Below, piece by piece: positions 1-9,423 of a stretch of DNA of 9,743 bases (positions within the stretch are counted from its first letter, which is position 1; every line of letters begins with the position of its first letter). The stretch comes from Rubritepida sp. (lineage in GTDB: Bacteria; Pseudomonadota; Alphaproteobacteria; Acetobacterales; Acetobacteraceae), in NCBI GenBank assembly GCA_022843345.1, contig JALHNW010000045.1, positions 1 to 9,743 on the forward strand, read 5' to 3'. Below the pieces are notes generated by a model. That model was not told the DNA's origin and made no database searches. It saw only the letters and a program-made list of their open reading frames with translations. The translations under genes were made by a program, and so were the position numbers.

Positions 1-305
1 ACGCCGTCCGGCACCTCGATGCCCGCATCGGCCAGCAGCCGGGCGGCGAGCATGGCCTCGCCCAGCGGCGCCGGCGCGCCGTGGCGGCCCAGCACTTGCC
101 ACAGGGCCGCCGCATCGCCCCAGGACAGGCCGACGCCGCCCCGCGCCTCGGGCACCAGGGCCAGCGTCAGCCCCTGTTCCTCCAGCGCGGCCCACAGCGC
201 CGCGGGCCACTCGCCGGCCTCCACCGCGCGCAGGGCGGCGGGGCCGGCGTGTCCGGCCAGCAGGCGGTCGAGCTGCTCGACCAGGATGGAGCGCAGTTCG
301 CTCAT
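1..305 (-). CDS. acyl-CoA dehydrogenase family protein, second subunit of a pair (partial, N-terminal 101 residues)
   Basis: Only the N-terminal part is present; the gene continues past the left edge. It begins with ATG at 305 and reads MSELRSILVEQLDRLLAG. It continues through a helical region with EEQGLTLALVPEARGGVGLS, where the conserved GGxG is seen, and then a helix with WQVLGRHGAPAPLGEAMLAA. This order is what the N-terminal alpha domain of CaiA-like acyl-CoA dehydrogenases looks like. The start overlaps the stop of the upstream dehydrogenase by one base (TGATG), so the two are very probably co-translated and may form one heteromeric enzyme. Family members oxidise acyl-CoA thioesters at the alpha-beta bond using FAD. 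The flavin- and substrate-binding parts lie outside the window, so neither activity nor substrate can be judged. Confidence 0.85.
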   Translation of the reverse strand, partial: MSELRSILVEQLDRLLAGHAGPAALRAVEAGEWPAALWAALEEQGLTLALVPEARGGVGLSWGDAAALWQVLGRHGAPAPLGEAMLAARLLADAGIEVPDG

Positions 306-1426
306 CAGCGAAGCCCCAGGTCGCGGGCGATGATGCCGCGCAGGATCTCGCGCGTGCCGCCGCGCAGGCTGAAGGTGGGTGCGAGCATGGTGAGCGTGCC
401 GAGCATGCGGTCCAGCTCCGCCGGCCGCGCCTCCGGGTCCAGCAGGCCGCGCAGTGCCTCGGGCAGCGCCTGCTCGAAGCTGTTGCCGGCGTCCTTCACC
501 AGCGCGGCCTCCACCGCCGGGTCCTCGCCGCCGCCCAGCATGCCGGAGACGCTGAGCGACATGGCGCGCAGCGTGGCCAGCCGCGCCACCAGCCGCCCCG
601 CCTGGGGCGCGGCCTCCGGCGGCAGGGCGCCGAGTGCCGCGGTGAAGGCGGGGAAGGAGGACAGCACGCGGTCCGGCCCCGAGCGCTCGAAGGCCAGCTC
701 GCTGGTCGCCTGCGACCAGCCCTCCCCTTCCTCGCCCAGCAGGTCCTCGGCATCCAGGCGCACGCCGTCGAAGGTCACCTCGTTGAAGCTCTCGTGCCCC
801 TCCAGGTCGCGGATCGGGCGGATGGTGATGCCGGGGCGCTTCAGGTCCACCAGGAACTGCGACAGCCCGGCATGGCGCGCCCCGCCCTCGGGCGCGGGCG
901 AGGTGCGGACGAGGGCGATCATGTAGTCCGACAGGTGGGCGAAGGTGGTCCAGATCTTGCGGCCCTCCAGCACCCAGCCGGCGCCGTCGCGCGTCGCCTT
1001 GGTGCGGAGGCTGGCGAGGTCGCTGCCGGAATCGGGCTCGGACAGGCCGATGCAGAAGGCCAGCTCCCCGCGCGCGATGCCGGGCAGGATGCGGTGCTTC
1101 AGTTCCTCGCTACCCAGGCGCAGGATCAGCGGGCCGGACTGCCGGTCGCCGATCCAGTGCGCGCCGACCGGGGCGCCCGCGGCCAGCAGCTCCTCCAGCA
1201 CCACCACGCGCTCCATGGCGCTGCGCGCGCCGCCGCCGTATTCGCGCGGCCAGGTCATGCCGATCCAGCCCTGTTCACCCAGCGCGCGGGAGAAGTCGCG
1301 GTCGAAGCCCATCCAGGAGCGGGCGCGGCCCTCGGGCGTCCATCCCGGCGCGTGGCGCGCGATGAAGGCGCGCACGTCGTGGCGCAGGGCCGTGGCGTCG
1401 GGCAGGTCCGGCAGGTCGAAGCGCAT
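305..1426 (-). CDS. acyl-CoA dehydrogenase family protein, probable catalytic subunit of a heteromeric enzyme
   Basis: Full-length 373-residue acyl-CoA dehydrogenase, a cytosolic FAD enzyme that desaturates acyl-CoA thioesters. The N-terminal helical domain spans about residues 1-120. The family signature CIGLSEPDSGSDLASLRTKA lies at 125-144, then comes the beta domain with W159 in RKIWTTFA, and the C-terminal helical domain ends in SLRGGTREILRGIIAR (353-368). In medium-chain enzymes the catalytic glutamate sits in a YEGT motif there; here the motif is RGGT, so that residue is glycine (about 356). Glu247 in AFERSG fits the alternative catalytic position used by isovaleryl-CoA dehydrogenase and by the catalytic subunit of mycobacterial alpha2beta2 steroid-side-chain dehydrogenases. 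The start ATG at 1426 has GAGGAA (complement of 1432-1437) five bases upstream. The stop overlaps the start of the second dehydrogenase by one base. The substrate is unknown; a branched or bulky acyl-CoA is possible. Confidence 0.93.
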   Translation of the reverse strand: MRFDLPDLPDATALRHDVRAFIARHAPGWTPEGRARSWMGFDRDFSRALGEQGWIGMTWPREYGGGARSAMERVVVLEELLAAGAPVGAHWIGDRQSGPLILRLGSEELKHRILPGIARGELAFCIGLSEPDSGSDLASLRTKATRDGAGWVLEGRKIWTTFAHLSDYMIALVRTSPAPEGGARHAGLSQFLVDLKRPGITIRPIRDLEGHESFNEVTFDGVRLDAEDLLGEEGEGWSQATSELAFERSGPDRVLSSFPAFTAALGALPPEAAPQAGRLVARLATLRAMSLSVSGMLGGGEDPAVEAALVKDAGNSFEQALPEALRGLLDPEARPAELDRMLGTLTMLAPTFSLRGGTREILRGIIARDLGLR

Positions 1427-1447
1427 CGCGTTTCCTCGTTGGGCGCA

Positions 1448-1475
1448 ACGCTACGCGCCGCGGGCGGCCGCGCAA
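1448..1475 (-). promoter_or_regulatory. candidate sigma70-type promoter for the acyl-CoA dehydrogenase pair
   Basis: Read on the minus strand, TTGCGC (1475-1470) is followed after 16 bases by TAGCGT (1453-1448). This would place a transcription start near 1440, just ahead of the GAGGAA ribosome binding site and the ATG at 1426. The hexamers match the consensus only partly. The call rests mainly on position and on two similar elements elsewhere in the window (3827-3853 and 5103-5130). Confidence 0.4.
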
Positions 1476-1521
1476 CCCCCCTTCCCTTTCGCCGCCCGCT
1501 GCCGCAGCTTCGCCGCCGATC

Positions 1522-1528
1522 GAGGGGA
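1522..1528 (+). promoter_or_regulatory. ribosome binding site fixing the start of the molybdoenzyme subunit
   Basis: GAGGGGA lies seven bases before ATG 1536. The reading frame is open upstream to 945 only because of the high GC content. This Shine-Dalgarno site, together with the typical family opening (IGQPVRRKEDVRLLTGQG), decides the start at 1536. Confidence 0.75.
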
Positions 1529-1535
1529 ACGACCA

Positions 1536-3815
1536 ATGGAGCAGTTCGGCATCGGCCAGCCCGTGCGGCGCAAGGAGGATGTGCGCCTGCTGACCGGCCA
1601 GGGCCACTTCACCGACGACATGGTGCGGCCGGGCATGGCGCATGCGGCGGTGCTGCGCTCGCCCCACGCCCATGCGCGGATCGTGGCGATGGACGTGGCG
1701 GCGGCGCGCGCCGCGCCCGGCGTGCTGCTGGTGCTGACCGGCGCGGACGCCATGGCCGACGGGCTGGGGCTGCTTCCGGTGCAGGTGGAGGTGCCGGGGG
1801 TGGACGGCCAGCCGCTGTGGTGCCCGCCGCGGCCGATCCTGCAATCCGACGCCGTGCGCTTCGTGGGCGACCCGGTGGCGCTGGTGGTGGCCGAGACGCG
1901 CGCCCAGGCGCTGGATGCCTGCGAGCTGGTGGAGGTGGAGTACGACCCCCTGCCCTCCGTCACCGACACCGCCGCCGCGCTGGATGCCGACGCCCCGGTG
2001 ATCTGGCCGGAGCGCGGCTCGAACCTCTGCGTCCATTGGTCGAGCGGGCGGGAGGCGGAGGCGCAGGCGGCCTTCGCGGCCGCGCACCGCACGGTGTCGG
2101 TGCGGCTGGTGAACAACCGCGTGGTCGGCAACCCCATGGAGCCGCGCGTGGCGCTGGGCGAGTGGGACGGGGAGCGCTGGACGTTGACCAGCCCGACGCA
2201 GGGCGTGGTGCGCGTGCGCGAGGGGCTGGCGAAGTTCGTCTTCAAGGTGGGGCTGGAGAAGCTGCGCGTGGTGTCGCCCGACGTGGGCGGCGGCTTCGGG
2301 CTGCGCGGCAAGATCTTCCCGGAGTCCGCCATGGTTCTTTGGGCGGCGAAGCGGCTCGGCCGCCCGGTGAAATGGCTGGCGGGCAGGACGGAAACCTTCG
2401 TGAGCGACCCGCACGGCCGCGACCACGCCACCGAGGCCGGGATGGCCTTCGACGCGGACGCGCGCATCCTGGGCATGAAGGTGGACACCATCGCCGCCAT
2501 GGGCGCGTACCTGCTGGATTTCGGGCCGCGCGTGCCCACCGTGGCCGGCGGGCGCATCCAGGGCACGGTCTACGACATGCAGGCGGTGAACGTGCAGGTG
2601 CGCTGCGCCTTCACCAACACCGTGCCGACCGACGCCTATCGCGGCGCCGGCCGGCCCGAGACGGCCTACGTGATCGAGCGCCTGCTGGACCAGGGGGCGG
2701 CCGCCTTCGGCATCGCACCAGAAGAGATCCGCCGGCGCAACTACGTGCGGCCGGACCAGATCCCCTACCGCAACTGCGCCGGCAACGAGATCGACAGCGG
2801 CGAGTTCGCGGCCACCCAGGACCAGGCGCTGGCGCTGATGGGCTGGGACGGCTTCGCGGTGCGCCGCGCGGAGTCCATCGCGCGCGGCAAGCTGCGCGGG
2901 CGGGGCATCGGCTACTTCATCGAGGCCAGCGGTGGCCAGCCGGCCGAATGGTCGCGCATCCGCGTCACCGAGGCGGGCGAGGCGCTGGTGCATGTCGGCA
3001 CCTTCAGCCACGGCCAGGGGCACGAGACGGCCTTCGCGCAGCTCGCCCACGCGAAGCTGGGCATCCCCTTCGACAAGGTGCGCCTCGTGCAGGGCGATTC
3101 CGACCTGGTGCCCTCGGGCGGCGGCACCGGCGGTTCGCGCTCCTCGCAGATGGGCGGCGTGGCGGTGACGCGGGCTGCGTCGATGGTGCTGGAGGCGGCC
3201 AGGCGCCTGGCAGCCGAGCGGCTGGAATGCGCCGAGGCCGACATCGAACACCATGGCGAGCGCTTCACCATCGCCGGCACCGACCGCTCCGTCACCTGGG
3301 GCGAGCTGGCGGCCGGCGGCGCGCTGGACGAGCAGCTGGTCTACAAGCGCAGCACCGAATGCAACTTCCCCAATGGCTGCCACCTGGCCGAGGTGGAGGT
3401 GGACCCGGAGACGGGCGTGGTGGAGCTGGTGCGCTACGCCGCGGTGGACGATGTGGGCGTGCCGCTGAACCCGATGCTGGTGCACGGCCAGTGCCATGGC
3501 GGCATCGTCGCCGGCATCGGCCAGGCGATGCTGGAGCACACGGCCTACGACCCCGAGTACGGCCAGCTGGTCAGCGCCTCCTTCCAGGACTACGCGCTGC
3601 CGCGCGCGGCCGACGTGCCGGACCTCATGGTGGGGCTGAACGTGGTGCCCTGCCCGTCGAACGACCTGGGCGTGAAGGGCGCGGGTGAAGGGGGCGCCTG
3701 CGGGGCGCCGCCGGCCATCATCGGCGCGGTCTGCGACGCGCTGGGGGTGGCGCACCTGGACATGCCGCTGACGCCCGAGCGGGTGTGGCAGGCCATGCGG
3801 CGCGCGGCGGAATAG
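1536..3815 (+). CDS. xanthine dehydrogenase family molybdopterin-binding subunit (form II CoxL-like), orphan large subunit
   Basis: A 759-residue protein, the usual length for the large, molybdenum-cofactor-binding subunit of molybdenum hydroxylases, which hydroxylate aldehydes, N-heterocycles or similar substrates with water-derived oxygen. An a/b hammerhead domain covers about residues 15-135 (VRRKEDVRLLTGQGHFTDD at the start), followed by two cofactor-binding domains. Visible motifs are GGGFG at 251-255, AYRGAGR at 367-373, GQGHET at 493-498, a glycine-rich GGGTGGSRSS loop near 528-537, and GAGEGG near the C-terminus with the probable catalytic Glu718. AYRGAGR is the form II signature; true CO dehydrogenases (form I) carry AYxCSFR, so CO oxidation is unlikely. 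Its usual partners, an FAD subunit (CoxM-like) and a 2Fe-2S subunit (CoxS-like), are not beside it: the left neighbour is a divergent dehydrogenase and the right one an aminotransferase. It must use partners encoded elsewhere or work with another electron acceptor. The substrate is unknown. Confidence 0.93.
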   Translation: MEQFGIGQPVRRKEDVRLLTGQGHFTDDMVRPGMAHAAVLRSPHAHARIVAMDVAAARAAPGVLLVLTGADAMADGLGLLPVQVEVPGVDGQPLWCPPRPILQSDAVRFVGDPVALVVAETRAQALDACELVEVEYDPLPSVTDTAAALDADAPVIWPERGSNLCVHWSSGREAEAQAAFAAAHRTVSVRLVNNRVVGNPMEPRVALGEWDGERWTLTSPTQGVVRVREGLAKFVFKVGLEKLRVVSPDVGGGFGLRGKIFPESAMVLWAAKRLGRPVKWLAGRTETFVSDPHGRDHATEAGMAFDADARILGMKVDTIAAMGAYLLDFGPRVPTVAGGRIQGTVYDMQAVNVQVRCAFTNTVPTDAYRGAGRPETAYVIERLLDQGAAAFGIAPEEIRRRNYVRPDQIPYRNCAGNEIDSGEFAATQDQALALMGWDGFAVRRAESIARGKLRGRGIGYFIEASGGQPAEWSRIRVTEAGEALVHVGTFSHGQGHETAFAQLAHAKLGIPFDKVRLVQGDSDLVPSGGGTGGSRSSQMGGVAVTRAASMVLEAARRLAAERLECAEADIEHHGERFTIAGTDRSVTWGELAAGGALDEQLVYKRSTECNFPNGCHLAEVEVDPETGVVELVRYAAVDDVGVPLNPMLVHGQCHGGIVAGIGQAMLEHTAYDPEYGQLVSASFQDYALPRAADVPDLMVGLNVVPCPSNDLGVKGAGEGGACGAPPAIIGAVCDALGVAHLDMPLTPERVWQAMRRAAE

Positions 3816-3826
3816 GCCGGGCACGC

Positions 3827-5094
<1,268 letters not shown>

Positions 5095-5102
5095 AGCTCC
5101 AC

Positions 5103-5130
5103 TTGCGGAGCGCGCGCGCCGGGGTCTAGC
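5103..5130 (+). promoter_or_regulatory. candidate promoter for the ABC transport operon
   Basis: TTGCGG (5103-5108) and TCTAGC (5125-5130) are separated by 16 bases. A start near 5137 would give a leader of about 28 bases before the leader ORF at 5165. The arrangement closely matches the element before the aminotransferase. Sequence match to the sigma70 consensus is partial. Confidence 0.45.
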
Positions 5131-5147
5131 CTTCCTCCCAACGATAC

Positions 5148-5156
5148 GAGGGAGGG
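5148..5156 (+). promoter_or_regulatory. strong ribosome binding site that serves the 13-codon leader ORF
   Basis: GAGGGAGGG is among the best Shine-Dalgarno matches in the window. It sits eight bases before ATG 5165, but 49 bases before the ATPase ATG at 5206, too far to serve the ATPase directly. It therefore points to translation of the short leader ORF. Confidence 0.65.
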
Positions 5157-5164
5157 CGGCCGGG

Positions 5165-5205
5165 ATGATGGCGCGCAAGTGGTTCCGCATGGGCGACGCC
5201 GCCTG

Positions 5206-5206
<1 letters not shown>
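5165..5206 (+). CDS. short upstream ORF / leader peptide [13 protein letters not shown], coupled to the ABC ATPase gene
   Basis: A 13-codon ORF with a strong ribosome binding site (GAGGGAGGG, 5148-5156). Its TGA stop at 5204-5206 overlaps the ATPase ATG at 5206 by one base. The ATPase start has no Shine-Dalgarno sequence of its own, so ribosomes ending the leader would re-initiate there. The peptide is basic in the middle (ARKWFR), with no signal peptide and no run of one amino acid as in classic attenuator leaders. It may only deliver ribosomes to the ATPase start, or it may be a regulatory uORF. A second in-frame ATG at 5168 could also serve. I do not recognise the peptide, and its translation is inferred. 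Confidence 0.5.
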
Positions 5207-6278
<1,072 letters not shown>

Positions 6279-6282
<4 letters not shown>

Positions 6283-7601
6283 TCACCCGCCGCACCCTCG
6301 GCGCGCTCGCCGCCGCGACGCCGCTCGCCGCCCCCCTCGCAGCGCAGGCGCAGATCGCCACCCAGCCGGCCACTCGCCCCACCCTGCCGATCGAGCCCGG
6401 CGCCACGCTGCGCATGCTGCGCCCCGTGCGCTTCGTGCAGCCCGACGAGGACGTGTTCCGCGCCAACTGCGCGCGCTTCACCCAGCAGACCGGCGTGCAG
6501 GTGCGCGTGGATTTCGTGGGGTGGGAGGACATCACCCAGCAGACGGCGGTGACCGCCAACACCGGCGCGGGGCCGGACACGATCATCGCCTTCGACCAGG
6601 CGCCGCACATCTACACCGACAAGGTGCATGACCTCTCCGACATCGCCACCTACCTCGGCACCAAGTACGGCGGCTGGCGGCCGCTGGCGCGCGCCTACGG
6701 CATCCGCGCCGGCACGCAGCAATGGATCGGCCTGCCCTTCGGCTCCACCGGCGGGCCGATCGTCGCCCGCCGCTCGGCGCTGCGCGAGGCGGGGTTCGAG
6801 AGCGTGCCCGACGACCATGCCGGCTTCCTGCGGCTGTGCCAGGGGCTGCGGCGGATCAACAAGCCGGCGGGCTTCGCGCTCGGCAACGCGGTGGGCGACG
6901 GCAACGCCTTCGCCAACTGGCTGATCTGGAGCCATGGCGGCTTCCTGGTGGACGAAGCCGGCGCGGTGGCCATCAACTCGCGCGAGACGATCGCGGCGCT
7001 GCAATACCTGCGCGAGCTGTACCCGACCTTCATCCCGGGCACGATCTCGTGGAACGACATCTCGAACAACCGCGCCTATGCGGCGGGCGAGCTGTCGATG
7101 ACGCAGAACGGCGTGTCGCTCTACTTCTCGCTGAAGAACGACGCGGCGACGGCGGCGATCGCCGAGGACACGGTCATGTCGCCGATGCCCAAAGGGCTGG
7201 CGAGCAGCACGCCCAATGCCGGGTTGACGCTGAACGCCATGGTGTTCCGCCACACGCGCTTCCCCAACGCGGCCAAGGCGCTGCTCACTTTCCTGATGGA
7301 GAGCGAGCAGTACGACCCCTGGCTCCAGGCGAACCTGGGCTACTGGTCGCAGCCGCTGAACGCCTACGCCGCCTCGCCGGTCTGGAGCAGCGACCCGAAG
7401 ATCGGGATCTTCCGCGACACGATGAACAGCAACTTCTGGCTGGGCTACAAGGGGCCGATCACCGAGGGGTCCGCGGCGGCGACGGCGGACTACGTCATGG
7501 TGCAGATGTGCGCCTCCGTCGCCTCGGGCCAGGCGACGCCCGAGCAGGCGGCGCGCGAGGCCGAGCGCCGGGCGCAGCGCTTCTTCCGGGCGCGGCGCTG
7601 A
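6279..7601 (+). CDS. ABC transporter periplasmic substrate-binding protein, family 1 (carbohydrate type), probable Tat export
   Basis: A 440-residue extracellular solute-binding protein that captures the ligand in the periplasm and delivers it to the two permeases encoded next. The N-terminus [20 protein letters not shown] has a twin-arginine pair followed by a hydrophobic stretch, and AQA before Gln25 is a good signal-peptidase site. There is no lipobox cysteine. The mature part has the expected family features: [13 protein letters not shown] near 76-88, [10 protein letters not shown] at 93-102, [10 protein letters not shown] at 151-160, [16 protein letters not shown] at 200-215, and [18 protein letters not shown] in the second lobe. 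The start overlaps the ATPase stop by four bases (ATGA), with GGAGGAG at 6264-6270 as ribosome binding site. The family suggests a sugar, polyol or similar ligand; which one cannot be told here. Confidence 0.9.
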
Positions 7602-7602
7602 C

Positions 7603-8559
7603 GTGTCGGCGGCGGCCGAACCGCACTGGGTGCATGCGCGCAAGGAGCCCACGGCGCTTGCGCGCTTCTTCGACAACAAGGCGGTGCTGGTCATCGCCTG
7701 CCTGTTCCCGGCGGTGGGGCTGCTGACGGTCTTCCTGACCTACCCGCTCGGCCTCGGCGTGTTCCTGGCCTTCACGGACACGACGATCGGCCGGCGGGGC
7801 GTGTGGGTGGGGCTGGAGAATTTCCAGTACCTGGCCTCCGACCCCATCTTCTGGGGCGCGGTGTTCTACAGCGTGTTCTACACGGCGGTGGCCACCGTGC
7901 TGAAATTCGCCTTGGGGTTGTGGCTGGCGCTGCTGCTGAACCAGCATACGCCGTTCAAGTCGCTGATCCGCGCCATCGTGCTGCTGCCCTGGATCACGCC
8001 CACGGTGCTGACGGCCATCGCCTTCTGGTGGATCTACGACCCGCAGTTCAGCATCATCTCCTGGGTCTTCGTTGAAGCCCTGGGCTGGCGGACAGAGAAC
8101 TTCAACTTCCTGGGCTCCGAATGGCCGGCGCGCTTCTCGCTGATCGCGGCCAATGTCTGGCGCGGGATTCCCTTCGTCGCCATCTCGCTGCTGGCGGGGT
8201 TGCAGACCATCTCGCCCTCGCTCTACGAGGCGGCGCTGCTGGACGGCGCCACGCCCTGGCAGCGCTTCCGCTACATCACCGTGCCGATGCTGCTGCCGAT
8301 CCTCGCCATCGTGATGACCTTCAGCATCATCTTCACCTTCACCGACTTCCAGCTGGTCTACGCCATCACGCGCGGCGGGCCGGTGAACTCGACGCACATC
8401 CTCGCCACGCTGGCCTTCCAGCGCGGCATCCCGGGCGGGCAGCTCGGCGAGGGGGCGGCCATCGCGGTGGCGATGATCCCCTTCCTGGTGGCGGCCACGC
8501 TCTTCTCGTACTTCGCCCTCGCCCGGCGCAAGTGGCAGCAGGGGGAAGGCAATGACTGA
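7603..8559 (+). CDS. ABC transporter permease, MalF/UgpA type
   Basis: A 318-residue inner-membrane permease with about six transmembrane segments, near residues 28-50, 83-110, 119-143, 177-199, 228-250 and 287-306. The cytoplasmic EAA loop, which docks with the ATPase, is SLYEAALLDGATPWQRFRYI, with Glu209, Ala210, Ala211 and Gly215. The length fits the MalF/UgpA class. The start is a GTG at 7603, one base after the binding-protein stop. I see no Shine-Dalgarno sequence before it, so translation probably relies on coupling to the upstream gene. A GTG at 7630 is a possible alternative, but it would remove only part of the soluble N-terminus. The 3' end overlaps the next permease by eight bases. 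Confidence 0.92.
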   Translation: MSAAAEPHWVHARKEPTALARFFDNKAVLVIACLFPAVGLLTVFLTYPLGLGVFLAFTDTTIGRRGVWVGLENFQYLASDPIFWGAVFYSVFYTAVATVLKFALGLWLALLLNQHTPFKSLIRAIVLLPWITPTVLTAIAFWWIYDPQFSIISWVFVEALGWRTENFNFLGSEWPARFSLIAANVWRGIPFVAISLLAGLQTISPSLYEAALLDGATPWQRFRYITVPMLLPILAIVMTFSIIFTFTDFQLVYAITRGGPVNSTHILATLAFQRGIPGGQLGEGAAIAVAMIPFLVAATLFSYFALARRKWQQGEGND

Positions 8560-9415
8560 CGCACCCGAGACGCTGGCGTGGGACAGCAAGGCGCGGCGCG
8601 CCATGACGCTCTACCTGCCGCTGTGCCTGTTCATCTTCGTGCTGCTGTTCCCGTTCTACTGGATGACGGTGACGGCGTTCAAACCCGACGGCGAGCTGTA
8701 CGACTTCGCCAACAACAACCCGTTCTGGGTCAACTCGCCCACGCTGGCGCACATCAACAAGCTGCTGTTCGAGACGAGCTACCCGCGCTGGCTGTGGACG
8801 ACGATGATGGTCGCCTTCGGCTCCACCTTCCTGTCGCTCTTCGCCTCCACGCTGGCGGCCTACGCGGTGCAGCGGCTGCGCTTCAAGGGCTCGCAATACG
8901 TGGGGCTGGGCATCTACCTGGCCTACCTGGTGCCGCCCTCCATCCTGTTCATCCCGCTGGCGACGATGGTGGTGCAGCTCGGCCTGTTCGACAGCCCGCT
9001 GGCGCTGATCCTGGTCTACCCGACCTTCCTGATCCCGTTCTGCACCTGGCTGCTGATCGGTTACTTCAAGTCCATCCCGTATGAGCTGGAGGAATGCGCG
9101 CTGATCGACGGCGCGACGCGACTCCAGATCCTCACGAAGATCACGCTGCCGCTCGCGGTGCCCGGCCTCATCAGCGCCGGCATCTTCGCCTTCACGCTGA
9201 GCTGGAACGAGTTCATCTACGCCCTCGCCTTCATCCAGAGCAGCGAGAACAAGACCGTCCCCGTCGCAATCCTGACCGAGCTGGTGACGGGCGACGTGTA
9301 CCAGTGGGGCGCGCTGATGGCGGGCTCCCTGCTCGGGAGCCTGCCGGTGGTGATCTTCTACAGCTTCTTCGTGGACTACTACGTGTCCAGCCTCACGGGG
9401 GCGGTGAAGGAGTAG
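8552..9415 (+). CDS. ABC transporter permease, MalG/UgpE type
   Basis: A 287-residue inner-membrane permease that pairs with the preceding one to form the channel. A first transmembrane helix at about 20-43 (LPLCLFIFVLLFPFYWMTV) leads into TAFKP, a hallmark of MalG-type subunits. A periplasmic loop and further membrane segments follow near 82-105, 118-141, 150-171, 201-224 and 255-275. The EAA loop reads ELEECALIDGATRLQILTKI, about 178-197. It has EEC in place of EAA but keeps the conserved glycine of DGA, which is normal variation. The gene starts inside the previous one (eight-base overlap), with GGGGGAAGG at 8541-8549 as ribosome binding site. It is the last gene of the operon. No substrate-specific residues can be read from it. 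Confidence 0.92.
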   Translation: MTDAPETLAWDSKARRAMTLYLPLCLFIFVLLFPFYWMTVTAFKPDGELYDFANNNPFWVNSPTLAHINKLLFETSYPRWLWTTMMVAFGSTFLSLFASTLAAYAVQRLRFKGSQYVGLGIYLAYLVPPSILFIPLATMVVQLGLFDSPLALILVYPTFLIPFCTWLLIGYFKSIPYELEECALIDGATRLQILTKITLPLAVPGLISAGIFAFTLSWNEFIYALAFIQSSENKTVPVAILTELVTGDVYQWGALMAGSLLGSLPVVIFYSFFVDYYVSSLTGAVKE

Positions 9416-9423
9416 CTCACTCC
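9409..9423. other. small inverted repeat spanning both convergent stop codons
   Basis: GGAGT (9409-9413) and ACTCC (9419-9423) flank the loop AGCTC. The repeat covers the permease stop (9413-9415) and the opposite-strand stop (9417-9419). It could fold in transcripts from either strand, but it is short and lacks a T-run on both sides, so I do not call it an intrinsic terminator. Confidence 0.3.

Larger units (their letters stand above)
1427..1535. other. divergent intergenic region between the acyl-CoA dehydrogenase pair and the molybdoenzyme gene
   Basis: These 109 bases are the only space for both divergent promoters and any shared operator. The minus-strand element at 1475-1448 is the only promoter-like match I can see. 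For the plus-strand gene I find no convincing -35/-10 pair. GGCGC (1442-1446) and GCGCC (1455-1459) form a short inverted repeat across the minus-strand -10, but it is too short to call an operator in DNA this rich in GC. No regulator gene sits next to this region within the window. Confidence 0.5.

Noticed and set aside
1442..1459. Inverted repeat GGCGC/GCGCC in the divergent region as a regulator operator
   Set aside because: Five-base arms of pure G and C are expected by chance in this sequence, and no regulator gene is nearby in the window.
945..1535. Upstream extension of the molybdoenzyme reading frame to 945
   Set aside because: It would overlap the divergent dehydrogenase gene and its 5' region. 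The added residues have no family similarity, and a good ribosome binding site stands before ATG 1536.
1536..3815. Calling the molybdoenzyme a carbon monoxide dehydrogenase (CoxL)
   Set aside because: The active-site loop reads AYRGAGR (form II), not the AYxCSFR of true CO dehydrogenases, and the CoxM and CoxS genes are missing.
5096..5111. Hairpin GCTCC-ACTTGC-GGAGC just after the aminotransferase stop as a terminator
   Set aside because: Five pairs only, no T-run after it, and it overlaps the candidate -35 of the ABC operon. It may slow transcription but is not a convincing intrinsic terminator.
5179..5205. GTG 5179 as start of the ABC ATPase
   Set aside because: It adds [12 protein letters not shown] residues not seen in the family and lacks a ribosome binding site. 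ATG 5206 overlaps the leader stop and gives the normal N-terminus.
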